A stretch of DNA of 64,000 bases from Microglena sp. YARC (Eukaryota > Chlorophyta > Chlorophyceae > Chlamydomonadales > Chlamydomonadaceae): positions 21,327,207-21,391,206 of the forward strand of contig CM039464.1 in NCBI GenBank assembly GCA_022414725.1. The letters run 5' to 3'. How positions within the stretch are numbered: the first letter of the stretch is position 1; each line of letters begins with the position of its first letter. Below, in pieces: positions 61,701 to 64,000 of the stretch. The notes under the pieces were generated by a model. That model ran no database searches and was not told the DNA's origin. It saw nothing but the letters and a program-made list of their open reading frames with translations. Made by a program: the position numbers and the translations under genes.

Positions 61701-63514
61701 CGGCCCAGTGCGATGCGCTGCCCCCAAAATGCTGTGGAGCCCGGGGGCAATTTCTGACTAAAAAAAAAAAAAAAAAAAAAAAAGCAATTTCTGACTAGTT
61801 TAGCCGGACCCATGCGTCGCCATGCAGCGACGGAATGGCAACGCGTCGCATAAGAAAACCCAGTGAGCTTTTCATGCACATTCCCGTGCAGCAGGATTTT
61901 CCCCCACAAGATTGGATCAAACATTTTTGGTAAAAACAAGTTTATGCAGCGTCGTAATATCGCGTGGAATTGGCGGAGTGTGTTAACTACGGAACAACAG
62001 GTGGCAACGGACTGGAGCTGACCGAAGCCAGTTAGTTGAGACACTTTGCTGATGTGTCAGGCTTCAATTTTTCGGATTCCACCCCGCAAGAATTGATCAA
62101 TCATTTTTTGGCCAATCCTCCCCTTCTGGGGGACGGGAGTCCCCAGGGTTACCCATTTGTCCGTTCGTGGGACCGAAAATTGAAGCCTGACACGTCAGCC
62201 AACTGTCTCGTAACCGACTGCTTCAGTCAGCTCCAATCTGTTGCAACTTGTTTTTCTCCGTAGCCAGCCTCCTCTGCCAATTTTCCGCGTCGCTTGCGAC
62301 TGCATAGGACTGGTTGATAAAAAATGCATTGGATATTTGGATGTTGATGGTACTGATGAAGATGGTGAGTAGTCTTAAACCCATTCAGTGGATCATTTGG
62401 GAATCGAGGCGGTAGGTCGTATTTTGAACTCGCCTTATTCAGGCAATAGTTACGACAATGCTCAGAATTCTCATAATTGCAGGCCAAATCAGAGGTACGA
62501 AGTACAAATTACGACATGTTTCGAAATCATGATGCCCAAATGATCTCCTGAATGGCAAGAATAGCTGAAAGAACAATCGATGCCCAAATCATCCGCTGAA
62601 TGGCAATAATAGCTGAAACAAAAATCAATGCCAAAATGATACCCTGAATGGCACAAGTAGCTGAAAGAAATGTAGCCCAAAATATCCGTTGAAAGGCAAA
62701 ACTGCCCGAAAGAAAAAACAATGCCCAACATATCCGCTGAATGGCAACAATAAGTTAAAGAAAAATGGATGCCCCAAATATCCGCTGAATGGCAACAAGA
62801 AGTTAAAGAAAAATGGATGCCCCAAATATCCGCTGAATGGCAACAAGAAGTTAAAGAAAAATGGATGCCCCAAATATCCGCTGAATGGCAACAAGAAGTT
62901 AAAGAAAAATGGATGCCCCAAATATCCGCTGAATGGCAACAAGAAGTTAAAGAAAAATGGATGCCCCAAATATCCGCTGAATGGCAACAATAAGTTAAAG
63001 AAAAATGGATGCCCCAAATATCCGCTGAATGGCAACAATAAGTTCAAGAAAAATGGATGCCCAAAATATCTGCTGAATGGCAATAATAGCTGAAACAAAA
63101 ATAGATACCCCAATTATGGGCTGAATGGTAACAATAGCTGACAGAAATATCATAATGCCCAAATCATCCCCTGAATGGCAACAGTAGCTGCAACCATGTA
63201 AACAGTTCCAAGCCCCAGTTCAAGTTCTCCCCACTCACGTGACGTGTCAGAATCTTCTTTCCCAGCACTTTTGGCCCAAACTCATCCAACAGGGCATTAT
63301 CCATATATTCCTTGTCCTTGTCCGCCAGGATCAAGATGGGCATGCTGAACACACCATTAGGCTCCCGTTCATGAAGCCTCATGATTTGGGCCAACACAGG
63401 TATGGTTTGGCTGTTCCAACCCAGCAGCACAGTGTGGTCTTTCTCAGGCACAGGGAAGTTGCCCTTCTGTACTCGCTCCACAGCTTGGCCAATGTCATCC
63501 GTCAAAATACCGAC
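16545..63514 (-). CDS. CASTOR/POLLUX-like ion channel, C-terminal part, 11 exons (5' end beyond window)
   Basis: Eleven minus-strand exons (63514-63239, 61412-61047, 57244-57100, 54535-54413, 52867-52754, 52191-52148, 41852-41689, 29093-28808, 26645-26507, 17916-17721, 16638-16545) splice into one continuous frame of 648 residues plus stop; every junction is phase-compatible. Family resemblance (from memory of plant CASTOR/POLLUX/DMI1) follows the right order: HTVLLGWN with ILILADKDKE (first RCK nucleotide-binding fold), QARTIMFLSHEG, AQCASQPGLANVF, GLNPPDHYVV, ERNYVVIAHCGDPSQLVEAL (second RCK), ADAQVLSSLLLLHAVL, and a C-terminal domain ending FVVLAEDMY. In land plants these are cation channels of the nuclear envelope that support calcium signalling; the algal role is unknown. 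Membrane helices and pore must be upstream, right of 63514. Introns range from 0.56 to 12.6 kb and are mostly satellite DNA. Exons E and F are least certain. Confidence 0.8.
16650..17272. repeat. intron J-K array: 61-bp repeat plus degenerate units
   Basis: Exact 61-bp spacing from about 16900 to 17272 (about six copies of GGTAAAGGATAAGATGGTCA...), with looser related units from 16650. The unit resembles intron sequence just upstream of exon K (ACAATTCAGGGAAGGTGAAG). Confidence 0.9.
16733..16790 (-). pseudogene. partial copy of exon K acceptor and 5' end
   Basis: It repeats about 48 bp of exon K with its TAG acceptor (true copy ending at 16638), about 145 bp upstream. The copy lacks the rest of the exon and runs into array sequence. 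Confidence 0.85.
17336..17354. repeat. poly-C run
   Basis: About 18 consecutive C on the plus strand in intron J-K. Confidence 0.9.
17386..17605 (+). repeat. dispersed ~220-bp repeat family, copy 3
   Basis: A near-complete copy from GGCGGAGCCCCCTCTTCAAG to GCGTCGCTTGCGACGCGACA and TAGGACTTG. Same block order as the 16.1-kb copy. Both ends can form GC-rich hairpins. Confidence 0.75.
17721..17916 (-). CDS. channel exon J, abutting the giant GT array
   Basis: 196 bp, phase 1 in and 2 out. The acceptor AATCACCAG (17920-17917) lies at the very edge of the 7.5-kb repeat array, which supplies its pyrimidine/CA-rich tract. It encodes HSQSWCCQDMFINKGSTLSR, then LCYAELYAKPLAHYGLKPEG and TEGDLLVGYVD; the last part matches the plant RE(I/L)VIGYR segment. 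An alternative acceptor at 17891 would break the phase with exon I. Confidence 0.75.
17921..25435. repeat. 7.5-kb GT/GGT array in intron I-J
   Basis: Roughly 220 units of about 32-36 bp: (GT)n, then (GGT)2-4, then GGGTGATTTAT. Unit length varies through the (GT)n and (GGT)n parts. C is very rare on the plus strand, so the transcribed RNA is almost free of G. It begins at the acceptor of exon J and ends at a second copy of that exon's start. Confidence 0.97.
25436..25515 (-). pseudogene. partial copy of exon J start at the far end of the array
   Basis: It shares CGTGACAGGGTTGAGCCCTT and GTTGATGA(G/A)CATA with 17856-17887 in the same orientation. It carries its own acceptor-like TTCGTCAG and would read in the same frame as exon J for about a dozen residues (LINKGSTLSRL), but has no good donor. 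Confidence 0.8.
25516..26077. other. intron I-J, non-array part
   Basis: AT-rich sequence with repeated ATATTA motifs near 25880-26030 and a duplicated CAGCAG(T)CATACAGACATGG segment (25826-25849 and 26280-26300). No gene. Confidence 0.5.
26078..26278. mobile_element. hAT-type MITE family 3, copy b
   Basis: 201 bp with an exact 8-bp duplication GTCAGCAG on both sides (26070-26077, 26279-26286). Inverted ends CAGTTTGTTTTTTCAGCTAC and the complement of CAGCTGAAAAGGAAAACGCTG. Confidence 0.9.
26302..26470 (+). mobile_element. hAT-type MITE family 1, right-truncated copy
   Basis: It begins TAGGGACCGGCATGTCATATG and keeps the ACCAAAGGCGAGCA and CTAGTCAGACTGCCG blocks, but lacks the GCCGTTCCCTA end, decaying about 40 bp before exon I's 3' end. 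Confidence 0.7.
26507..26645 (-). CDS. channel exon I
   Basis: 139 bp, phase 0 in and 1 out. The acceptor CGTCCAACAG precedes 26645; donor GTAAGA. It encodes MVHAEDRQLRVDCIEPDKLL and DLREVFEDLFDADGN, corresponding to the plant segment ELVSMALAMVAED..I..VLEELF. Confidence 0.85.
26680..26742. repeat. GGT/GT microsatellite
   Basis: (GGT)n then (GT)n between the real exon I and its partial copy. Confidence 0.8.
26743..26850 (-). pseudogene. partial copy of exon I
   Basis: About 95 bp of exon I with its acceptor (CTCAATGCAGTCCACCCTCA shared) in the upstream intron. It lacks the 3' part and donor of the exon and hits a stop after ILTQVA. Confidence 0.9.
26830..28285. repeat. ~130-bp tandem array built from the exon I acceptor region
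   Basis: About eleven units share ACCATGGGCCATATGCTGCA, AGGGACCAGGGTGGTGGGGG, GTGAGGATCCTACTTCCTT and TAACAGCAGCGGCCTTTAAC. The first two blocks are degenerate versions of the sequence around the exon I acceptor (GGACCATCTGTTG...GGCCAGGGTGG). Confidence 0.85.
28464..28668 (-). pseudogene. partial copy of exon H 3' half with damaged donor
   Basis: It repeats about 170 bp of exon H (CATTGATATTGCACACGACG and flanks) downstream of the real exon. The frame is broken by a stop after NDPEC and the donor reads GCG-GTTGAG instead of GCG-GTGAGT. A further short donor-junction copy lies at 28648-28666. Confidence 0.88.
28676..28790. repeat. C-run, CA and CCA microsatellite next to exon H donor
   Basis: Poly-C, (CA)n and (CCA)n in series. 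The composition is that of the 18-25 kb array, here in the opposite orientation. Confidence 0.8.
28808..29093 (-). CDS. channel exon H: second RCK fold, LLLL helix
   Basis: 286 bp, phase 2 in and 0 out. The acceptor CATGCTGCAG precedes 29093; donor GCG-GTGAGT. It encodes KVKVKYMDGDLSQSEIMIAA, SPAEADAQVLSSLLLLHAVL and GVVCNINDPEVLDVINA; the DAQ(V/T)L..LLLL pattern is conserved in CASTOR/POLLUX. Confidence 0.88.
29094..30115. repeat. ~100-bp array with copies of the exon H acceptor
   Basis: Units carry GACAGGAAGGATGAATTGAG, GGAAGTTTGACAG and CCAGGGGTAGGCCAAATAGG. Three copies of the acceptor junction GGTGGCTGCAGCATGC(A/G)GGAA lie near 29221, 29403 and 29922; the functional one is at 29090-29109. 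Confidence 0.85.
30227..30484. repeat. 17-bp tandem repeat
   Basis: About 15 copies of ACTACTTTCTGCATTAT. Confidence 0.95.
30615..30870. repeat. ~165-bp tandem duplication
   Basis: Two diverged copies share CTACTAAGCCCTAGCA, CTCCTGAT and TTGGTGAACA(C/T)GTA blocks; the first starts near 30615, the second near 30777. A GCCAGCAATTTGGCTG dispersed-repeat fragment lies between them. Confidence 0.7.
30870..40120. repeat. 9.2-kb AT-rich 56-bp satellite with higher-order repeats, inside intron G-H
   Basis: About 165 units of 56 bp. Type A contains CTAGATAACGGGAATATATA and TGATCATATGCATGTCACCC; type B contains CATTGAGAATATAACAAGGG and AAAGGCAATCTATATTATCA. A and B alternate in the left third, giving a 112-bp dimer; type A dominates about 35.0-36.9 and 37.9-39.4 kb. 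Variant markers repeat at exactly 1,008 bp (18 units: 31475/32483 and 32123/33131) and 672 bp (12 units: 35791/36463). Each type A unit has the perfect palindrome ATATGATCATAT. Confidence 0.97.
40121..40671. repeat. three ~75-bp repeats with hAT MITE fragments
   Basis: AAGTAGCAACATGGTG(G/C)TAACC to GTGACTCATGTGACTCATA occurs at about 40132-40197, 40506-40566 and 40612-40670, each followed by a GGGAATGGCAATA MITE-family-1 end. A MITE-family-1 fragment at about 40195-40284 was itself hit by the 40293-40477 element. Confidence 0.7.
40293..40477. mobile_element. hAT-type MITE family 2, 185 bp
   Basis: An exact 8-bp target duplication GATCATAC (40285-40292 and 40478-40485). Inverted ends CAGGGTACTTCCA and TGGAAGAACCCTG, with the CAGGG start typical of hAT elements. 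GC-richer than its surroundings; no coding capacity. Confidence 0.9.
40672..40818 (-). mobile_element. hAT-type MITE family 1 copy
   Basis: It runs from GGGAATGGCAATATGATATC through GCCGGCAGTCTGACTAGGCT to GATATGCCAGTCCCTA. No clean target duplication. Confidence 0.7.
40842..40895 (-). pseudogene. copy of exon G donor junction (distal)
   Basis: GCAGGAAGCAGACATACACG and GTGAGGACGGTGACGAATGAC repeat the end of exon G with its 5' splice site (true copy 41671-41712). Confidence 0.8.
40985..41485. repeat. 37-bp AT-rich tandem array
   Basis: About 13 copies of TAACTGTAATTTAGATTTAT plus AATTACAACTATTATTA with point changes. Confidence 0.95.
41500..41560 (-). pseudogene. copy of exon G donor junction (proximal)
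   Basis: GCAATTGCAGGAAGCAGACA and TACCTGGTAAGACGGTGATGG repeat the exon G 3' end and following intron, about 165 bp downstream of the real junction. Confidence 0.85.
41689..41852 (-). CDS. channel exon G: second RCK fold
   Basis: 164 bp, phase 0 in and 2 out. The acceptor CCTCTGTAG precedes 41852; donor GTATGT. It encodes PVLPKALQEGVHAK, then AERNYVVIAHCGDPSQLVEA and SSITVLTG, equivalent to the second nucleotide-binding strand-helix of the family. It sits alone between two giant introns (10.3 and 12.6 kb). Confidence 0.85.
41905..42480 (-). pseudogene. two partial copies of exon G 5' part with intervening G-runs
   Basis: Copies at about 42045-42150 and 42310-42425 repeat GCATGCACACCCTCCTGGAG and GGCTACAG..AAGGTGTGCAGCATGATGAGTGG, i.e. 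the exon G start plus its acceptor and upstream intron. Each ends in (GT)n and a G-run, giving a ~280-bp array with the real exon as its last member. A third, further decayed unit reaches 42590. Confidence 0.88.
42600..42980 (-). repeat. dispersed ~220-bp repeat family, two tandem copies
   Basis: AAAATTGGCAGAGAGTGCGG then GGTGGCAAGGGAATCGAGTG and GGGGGCTCCCACCCCCCAGA occur twice. The right copy ends in GGGGCTCC and runs straight into the 91-bp array. Confidence 0.75.
42985..47275. repeat. 4.3-kb array of 91-bp units (and ~119-bp variants)
   Basis: The unit is ATCACCATGGCGCTCACTAG, CAGCCTCTTGACCCCCCAAA, GTAAGCCCAAGAAGGGGGGG, CTCCGCCCTAAATGAAGCAG. Spacing is exactly 91 bp between about 45143 and 45965. 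A longer variant carries an extra CTTTGGGGTGCTACTAGCAG. Minus-strand frames of about 61 codons recur every 91 bp because of the repetition and are not taken as genes. Confidence 0.95.
47281..47380. repeat. dispersed ~100-bp repeat, copy 1
   Basis: AAATTGTTACATCCGTGTAA, TACAGTTACTCACAGGACGT, GATGTTAAGGAC and GCCGGAGCTAGCTATAGT are shared with 51035-51130. Confidence 0.9.
47381..48365. other. intron F-G: tandem duplication and G-runs
   Basis: Two ~165-bp copies (about 47700-47850 and 47860-48015) share TAACTTTTTACTCAGACCTC, CAGTCCATTGGCACCACTTT and a GGGTGGGTGGG end. Long G-runs lie at 47683-47702 and 48167-48217 (about 50 bp, one T interruption). No gene. Confidence 0.7.
48416..49690. repeat. 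42-bp tandem repeat within the MITE
   Basis: About 17 copies of AAGGTGAGTATGATATCTTA plus TGATATTGTATTTAATATATAT, in two blocks (48416-48591 and 49169-49690) separated by the nested element. The unit derives from the MITE's own GGTGAGTATGATATCATATG part. Confidence 0.92.
48592..49168. mobile_element. 577-bp MITE with 25-bp perfect inverted repeats and TA target duplication
   Basis: Left end CCGTATGCGCAACATGTAAT-GGCAA and right end its exact complement, flanked by TA on both sides (48590-48591, 49169-49170). Subterminal GGCAAATG/CATTTGCC motifs repeat. No transposase. TA duplication suggests a Tc1/mariner-like source, but other TA-targeting families are possible. Confidence 0.9.
49828..50660. 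other. intron F-G: dispersed fragments and a ~125-bp array
   Basis: GCGAGCAGCTAAATTGCTGGC repeat fragments near 50015-50065 and 50390-50435. Four units with GTGCCTCACCCTTGGT(T/C)GAGG or equivalent, then ACCACAC(C/T)TGC, lie about 50095-50515. No gene. Confidence 0.6.
50676..50985 (+). mobile_element. hAT-type MITE family 1, one fragment and one near-complete copy
   Basis: A truncated left end (about 50676-50720) is followed by a 91-bp-array-like piece (GGTGCTACTAGCAGCCTCTT) and then a copy at about 50797-50985 ending ATCGCCGTTCCCTA. The start reads TAGAGCTTGGCATATC in both, so the second may derive from a local duplication. Confidence 0.7.
51025..51130. repeat. dispersed ~100-bp repeat, copy 2
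   Basis: Near-identical to 47281-47380. Confidence 0.9.
51350..51985. repeat. 24-bp tandem array
   Basis: About 25 copies of GCTACCAGCAATTGTATTGT-TATT type. As 24 is a multiple of three, all frames remain open with 8-residue periodicity; these are not taken as genes. Confidence 0.95.
52148..52191 (-). CDS. channel exon F (tentative short exon)
   Basis: 44 bp, phase 1 in and 0 out. The acceptor CCTGGGCAG precedes 52191; donor ATG-GTGGAT. It encodes VVKINDTLSLWENM. Phase fits both neighbours, but the exon is short and has no diagnostic motif; the frame stays open beyond the donor, so the exact end is uncertain. Confidence 0.5.
52425..52653 (+). mobile_element. hAT-type MITE family 1, complete 229-bp copy
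   Basis: An exact 8-bp target duplication CTCATACA (52417-52424 and 52654-52661). Ends TAGGGACCGGCATATCATAC and TATTGCCGTTCCCTA. This is the reference copy for the family. Confidence 0.93.
52754..52867 (-). CDS. channel exon E (tentative linker exon)
   Basis: 114 bp, phase 1 in and 1 out. It has a good acceptor (CCCCACCTCAG) but a weak donor (GAG-GTCAAC). It encodes ISREHVDKLDSKLHRESIAT and CTSILATRRMKESLPPG. There is no recognisable family motif; the call rests on balanced composition, the acceptor and phase fit with exons D and F. A hAT MITE ends only 26 bp upstream of the acceptor. Confidence 0.5.
52893..53409. mobile_element. hAT-type MITE family 4, 517 bp
   Basis: An exact 8-bp target duplication GTTATAGT (52885-52892 and 53410-53417); inverted ends TAGGGCTGTCAA and TTGACAGCCCTA. 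The interior is rich in TATCGTACGATA-type palindromes with a second inverted pair CGATATATCGTAGGATAA / TATCCTACGATAATATCG. No coding capacity. Confidence 0.93.
53435..53545. repeat. GT, GGT and G-run microsatellite
   Basis: (GT)n with interruptions, then (GGT)8, then nine or more G. Confidence 0.9.
53651..53851. mobile_element. hAT-type MITE family 3, copy c
   Basis: 201 bp; flanks GCACTCTG/GCGCTCTG (7 of 8). Inverted ends with AGCTACGAGCAGCAG and CTGCCTAGAAGCTGCTG. Confidence 0.85.
53868..53905 (-). pseudogene. short copy of exon D donor junction
   Basis: CCACTTACCAACAATGCAAT repeats the exon D end plus GTAAGT donor (real copy at 54404-54425), about 540 bp downstream in the intron. Confidence 0.65.
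54413..54535 (-). CDS. channel exon D: GVLG...LNPPDHYVV segment
   Basis: 123 bp, phase 1 in and 1 out. The acceptor GGGAACAG precedes 54535; donor GTAAGT. It encodes KTFGEVRRIFTGHVAVCGVL and GLNPPDHYVV, matching the order CGV...LNPxDxYV in CASTOR/POLLUX proteins. Confidence 0.85.
54743..54945. repeat. 43-bp tandem repeat
   Basis: About five copies of TATGTTCGGCGAGCAGCAGT, ACACATGCATGTGTG and ACATGCG, 43 bp apart. Confidence 0.9.
54946..55265. other. intron C-D: duplicated segment
   Basis: About 55060-55160 (GGGGGCAACGCGAAAGGGTC and following) is a diverged copy of about 54335-54410, just downstream of exon D. No gene. Confidence 0.55.
55266..55790. repeat. ~28-33-bp AT-rich tandem array
   Basis: About 16 copies of ATGAATGC(A/G)ACTTTGCATA plus ATATATAT of variable length, ending in (AT)n. 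Confidence 0.92.
56040..57000. repeat. 1-kb inverted repeat enclosing ~117-bp tandem copies of exon C donor region
   Basis: Arms of about 190 bp (56040-56230 and the complement of 56815-57000) share GGAGGAT..GTACAAGGTATGTGTG, GGTGTACAAGATTCACACCT and ACTAGTATACTA. The core holds four copies of the exon C donor junction (complement of GTAGCCTACCTTCAAG) at about 56354, 56472, 56588 and 56752, spaced 116-164 bp. A poly-C run of about 33 lies at 56886-56919. Confidence 0.85.
57100..57244 (-). CDS. channel exon C: conserved QPGLANVF segment
   Basis: 145 bp, phase 0 in and 1 out. The acceptor CAACTCAG precedes 57244; donor GAAG-GTAGGC. It encodes VYDMKSLTDVMAQCASQPGL and then ANVFKSLFERTNSKDDPNY, closely matching the plant motif QCALQPGLAQIW. 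This is the single most diagnostic exon for the family assignment. Confidence 0.9.
57245..57900. repeat. GTGA/GAGT array with copies of the exon C acceptor junction
   Basis: (GTGA)n blocks alternate with segments carrying TACACCTG..CTGGGGTGAG, the complement of the exon C acceptor (CAG-GTGTAC), near 57536-57575, 57606-57645, 57675-57715 and 57735-57765. Confidence 0.85.
57901..58390. repeat. duplicated segments upstream of exon C
   Basis: Repeated AGAC(T)CTAGC(G/A)TA, CTCCTTACAGA and CACTTGTAGCACTTGGCACAAG blocks occur at about 57950-58090 and 58160-58290. A GTACACCTGCGGTGGGGTGG acceptor-like copy lies at 58288. Confidence 0.6.
58395..58615 (-). repeat. dispersed ~220-bp repeat family copy
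   Basis: It runs from AAGTCATATGCAGTGTCACA-AGCGACGC to CTCCTGCCCCCTAGGAGGG and GGCTCCGCC, in the same orientation as the 8.1-kb copy. It is followed by another acceptor-like TGTACACCTGCAGTGGGTTG. Confidence 0.75.
58830..58940. repeat. isolated relative of the 91-bp array unit
   Basis: ACTGTCTTTACGTAGCACCATG and GGGGTGCTACTAGCAGCT followed by about 23 C. Diverged from the 43-47 kb units. Confidence 0.75.
58941..59520. other. intron B-C, mostly unique sequence
   Basis: No gene. (CATA)n at about 59392-59450 and a reverse fragment of the 29-30 kb array unit (GGCAAGTCCCTTTAGCCCAT) near 59341. Confidence 0.5.
59521..61046 (-). repeat. array of ~14 copies of exon B 3' end and donor site
   Basis: In transcription sense, each unit has AAGCTTCAAT(A/G)A, AGACCTTACCGCAT-CACCATG and then a donor-like GTGAGC, GTAAGC or GTAAAG. 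Copies sit near 59640, 59729, 59805, 59935, 60151, 60265, 60355, 60417, 60485, 60598, 60703, 60802 and 60940, with the real junction at 61046/61047. Spacers are CA/poly-C and AATTCAAATTC runs. Confidence 0.88.
61047..61412 (-). CDS. channel exon B: RCK fold with acidic insertion
   Basis: 366 bp, phase 0 in and out. The acceptor TCATCTCAG precedes 61412; donor ATG-GTGAGC. It starts GGILRKCDVERVAAGQARTI, equivalent to the conserved segment in which the protein senses ligand, then carries an unusual acidic loop (ENQDELEAIGDDDGG) absent from the plant proteins I remember. It ends with EARPYRITM. The last ~50 bp and the donor are copied many times in the following intron. Confidence 0.85.
61413..61924. 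other. intron A-B, no gene
   Basis: Mostly unique AT-rich sequence upstream of exon B. A run of about 24 A at 61760-61783 is flanked by a duplicated GCAATTTCTGACTA. Confidence 0.55.
61925..62325. repeat. two dispersed ~220-bp repeats in inverted orientation
   Basis: The left copy (about 61925-62080) is reversed relative to the right copy (about 62105-62320); the two share GTCAGGCTTCAAT / ATTGAAGCCTGAC and CGGAGCTGACCGAAG-type blocks. Together they could form a long stem with AATTGATCAAT near the centre. Confidence 0.75.
62525..63195. repeat. 48-bp tandem array
   Basis: About 14 copies of AAAAATGGATGCCCCAAATA, TCCGCTGAATGGCAACAA and (T/G)AAGTTAAAG. Central copies are nearly identical, outer ones diverged. 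Open frames with 16-residue periodicity on both strands result from the 48-bp unit. Confidence 0.95.
63239..63514 (-). CDS. channel exon A: first RCK fold
   Basis: 276 bp, phase 0 at both ends. The acceptor CATGTAG precedes 63514; the donor GTGAGT follows 63239. It begins VGILTDDIGQAVERVQKG, corresponding to the linker after the pore in this family, then HTVLLGWNSQTIPVLAQI (Rossmann-type strand with GW) and PILILADKDKEYMD. The composition and conserved glycine/tryptophan make this a secure exon. Confidence 0.88.
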
Positions 63515-63602
63515 CTACATGAGGATGTGGCATGACATATGAAAGACACATGGTGTGACTTATTGCAAGGCACACAATTTAATCAGTACATGGTATGACT
63601 TT

Positions 63603-63645
63603 CTCCACAACTTGGCCGATGCCATCCGTCAAAAAACCGACCTAC
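63603..63645 (-). pseudogene. copy of exon A acceptor and 5' end
   Basis: CTTGGCCGATGCCATCCGTC and the following ACCGACCTAC repeat the exon A start with its TAG/G acceptor, 126 bp upstream. A weaker third copy (CCATCAGTCATAATACTGACC) is at about 63729. Confidence 0.85.
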
Positions 63646-63798
63646 AGATATTTGTCAAAATAACACATGTCATACGACAAGTTATACATGTCATATGACA
63701 AAATATAGGGCCGCCAAACTATATGTGCCATCAGTCATAATACTGACCAACAGAAACCCGTCCAAAAAAAAACTGGAGGACATAACATGACAGATGAA

Positions 63799-63947
63799 CA
63801 GGGAGCAGCAATATGATATCATGCCATCATATGAAATCATACGATGCCGGCAGTCTAACTAGGCTTAAGTTACAATTTTTTTAAATATCATCAGATGCAT
63901 TTGTTTTACCCGCCTTTAATTAACATCATATAATATGCCGGTCCCTG
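63799..63947 (-). mobile_element. hAT-type MITE family 1 copy
   Basis: Ends CAGGGAGCAGCAATATGATA and ATATGCCGGTCCCTG; flanks CAGATGAA/CACATGAA (7 of 8). 149 bp, the short form, as at 15.8 kb. Confidence 0.8.
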
Positions 63948-64000
63948 CACATGAATATGAATGCAAATGGTATGCTTTATTGTGAGGCGTGAGGTTGAGG

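Noticed and set aside
62625..63113. Hydrophobic 162-codon frame resembling a membrane protein (FFFNLLLPFSGYLGH repeats)
   Set aside because: An artefact of the 48-bp tandem repeat, and its mirror frame on the other strand is equally open.

Overview
The window looks like nuclear DNA from a green alga (Chlorophyta, probably Chlamydomonadales/Volvocales; inferred, not proven). The reasons are GT-AG introns, a secreted Ser/Pro-rich wall-type glycoprotein gene, a CASTOR/POLLUX-type ion-channel gene, and an extreme load of micro-, mini- and satellite DNA. No bacterial genes, rRNA, canonical tRNA or CRISPR array were seen.

Layout. (1) 1.7-6.9 kb, minus strand: a four-exon gene for a secreted proline-rich glycoprotein with a signal peptide, Cys-containing globular modules and Ser/Pro linkers. 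It shows two frame changes inside the linkers. (2) 8.6-13.8 kb: a nest of mobile elements. A hAT-type MITE is split by a Gag-protease-only, copia-like LTR element, and that element's gag is split by a tRNA-derived SINE. (3) 14-16.5 kb: a 44-bp satellite, a second SINE copy interrupted by another MITE, and more MITEs. (4) 16.5-63.5 kb, minus strand: the 3' part of one gene, a CASTOR/POLLUX-like channel. It has 11 exons whose splice phases all fit, from 63514 down to a stop at 16547-16545. The membrane/pore part must lie beyond the right edge. These exons total only 1,947 bp of about 47 kb. Nearly everything else is intron filled with tandem arrays: a 7.5-kb GT/GGT array, a 9.2-kb 56-bp satellite with higher-order repeats, a 4.3-kb 91-bp array, and 24-, 37-, 42-, 43-, 48-, 61-, about 117- and about 130-bp arrays, plus several MITEs.

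Main observation. Almost every channel exon has one or more partial copies of its own exon-intron junction in the neighbouring intron, and several of the large arrays are built from units containing such a junction. The introns therefore seem to have grown by repeated local duplication across splice sites, leaving many decoy donors and acceptors. Four MITE families with 8-bp target duplications, one TA-flanked MITE, and a two-copy SINE family with 12-bp target duplication can be delimited exactly.

All exon calls rest on reading the sequence by eye (open frame, splice consensus, phase continuity, remembered family motifs). No alignment or database search was run.
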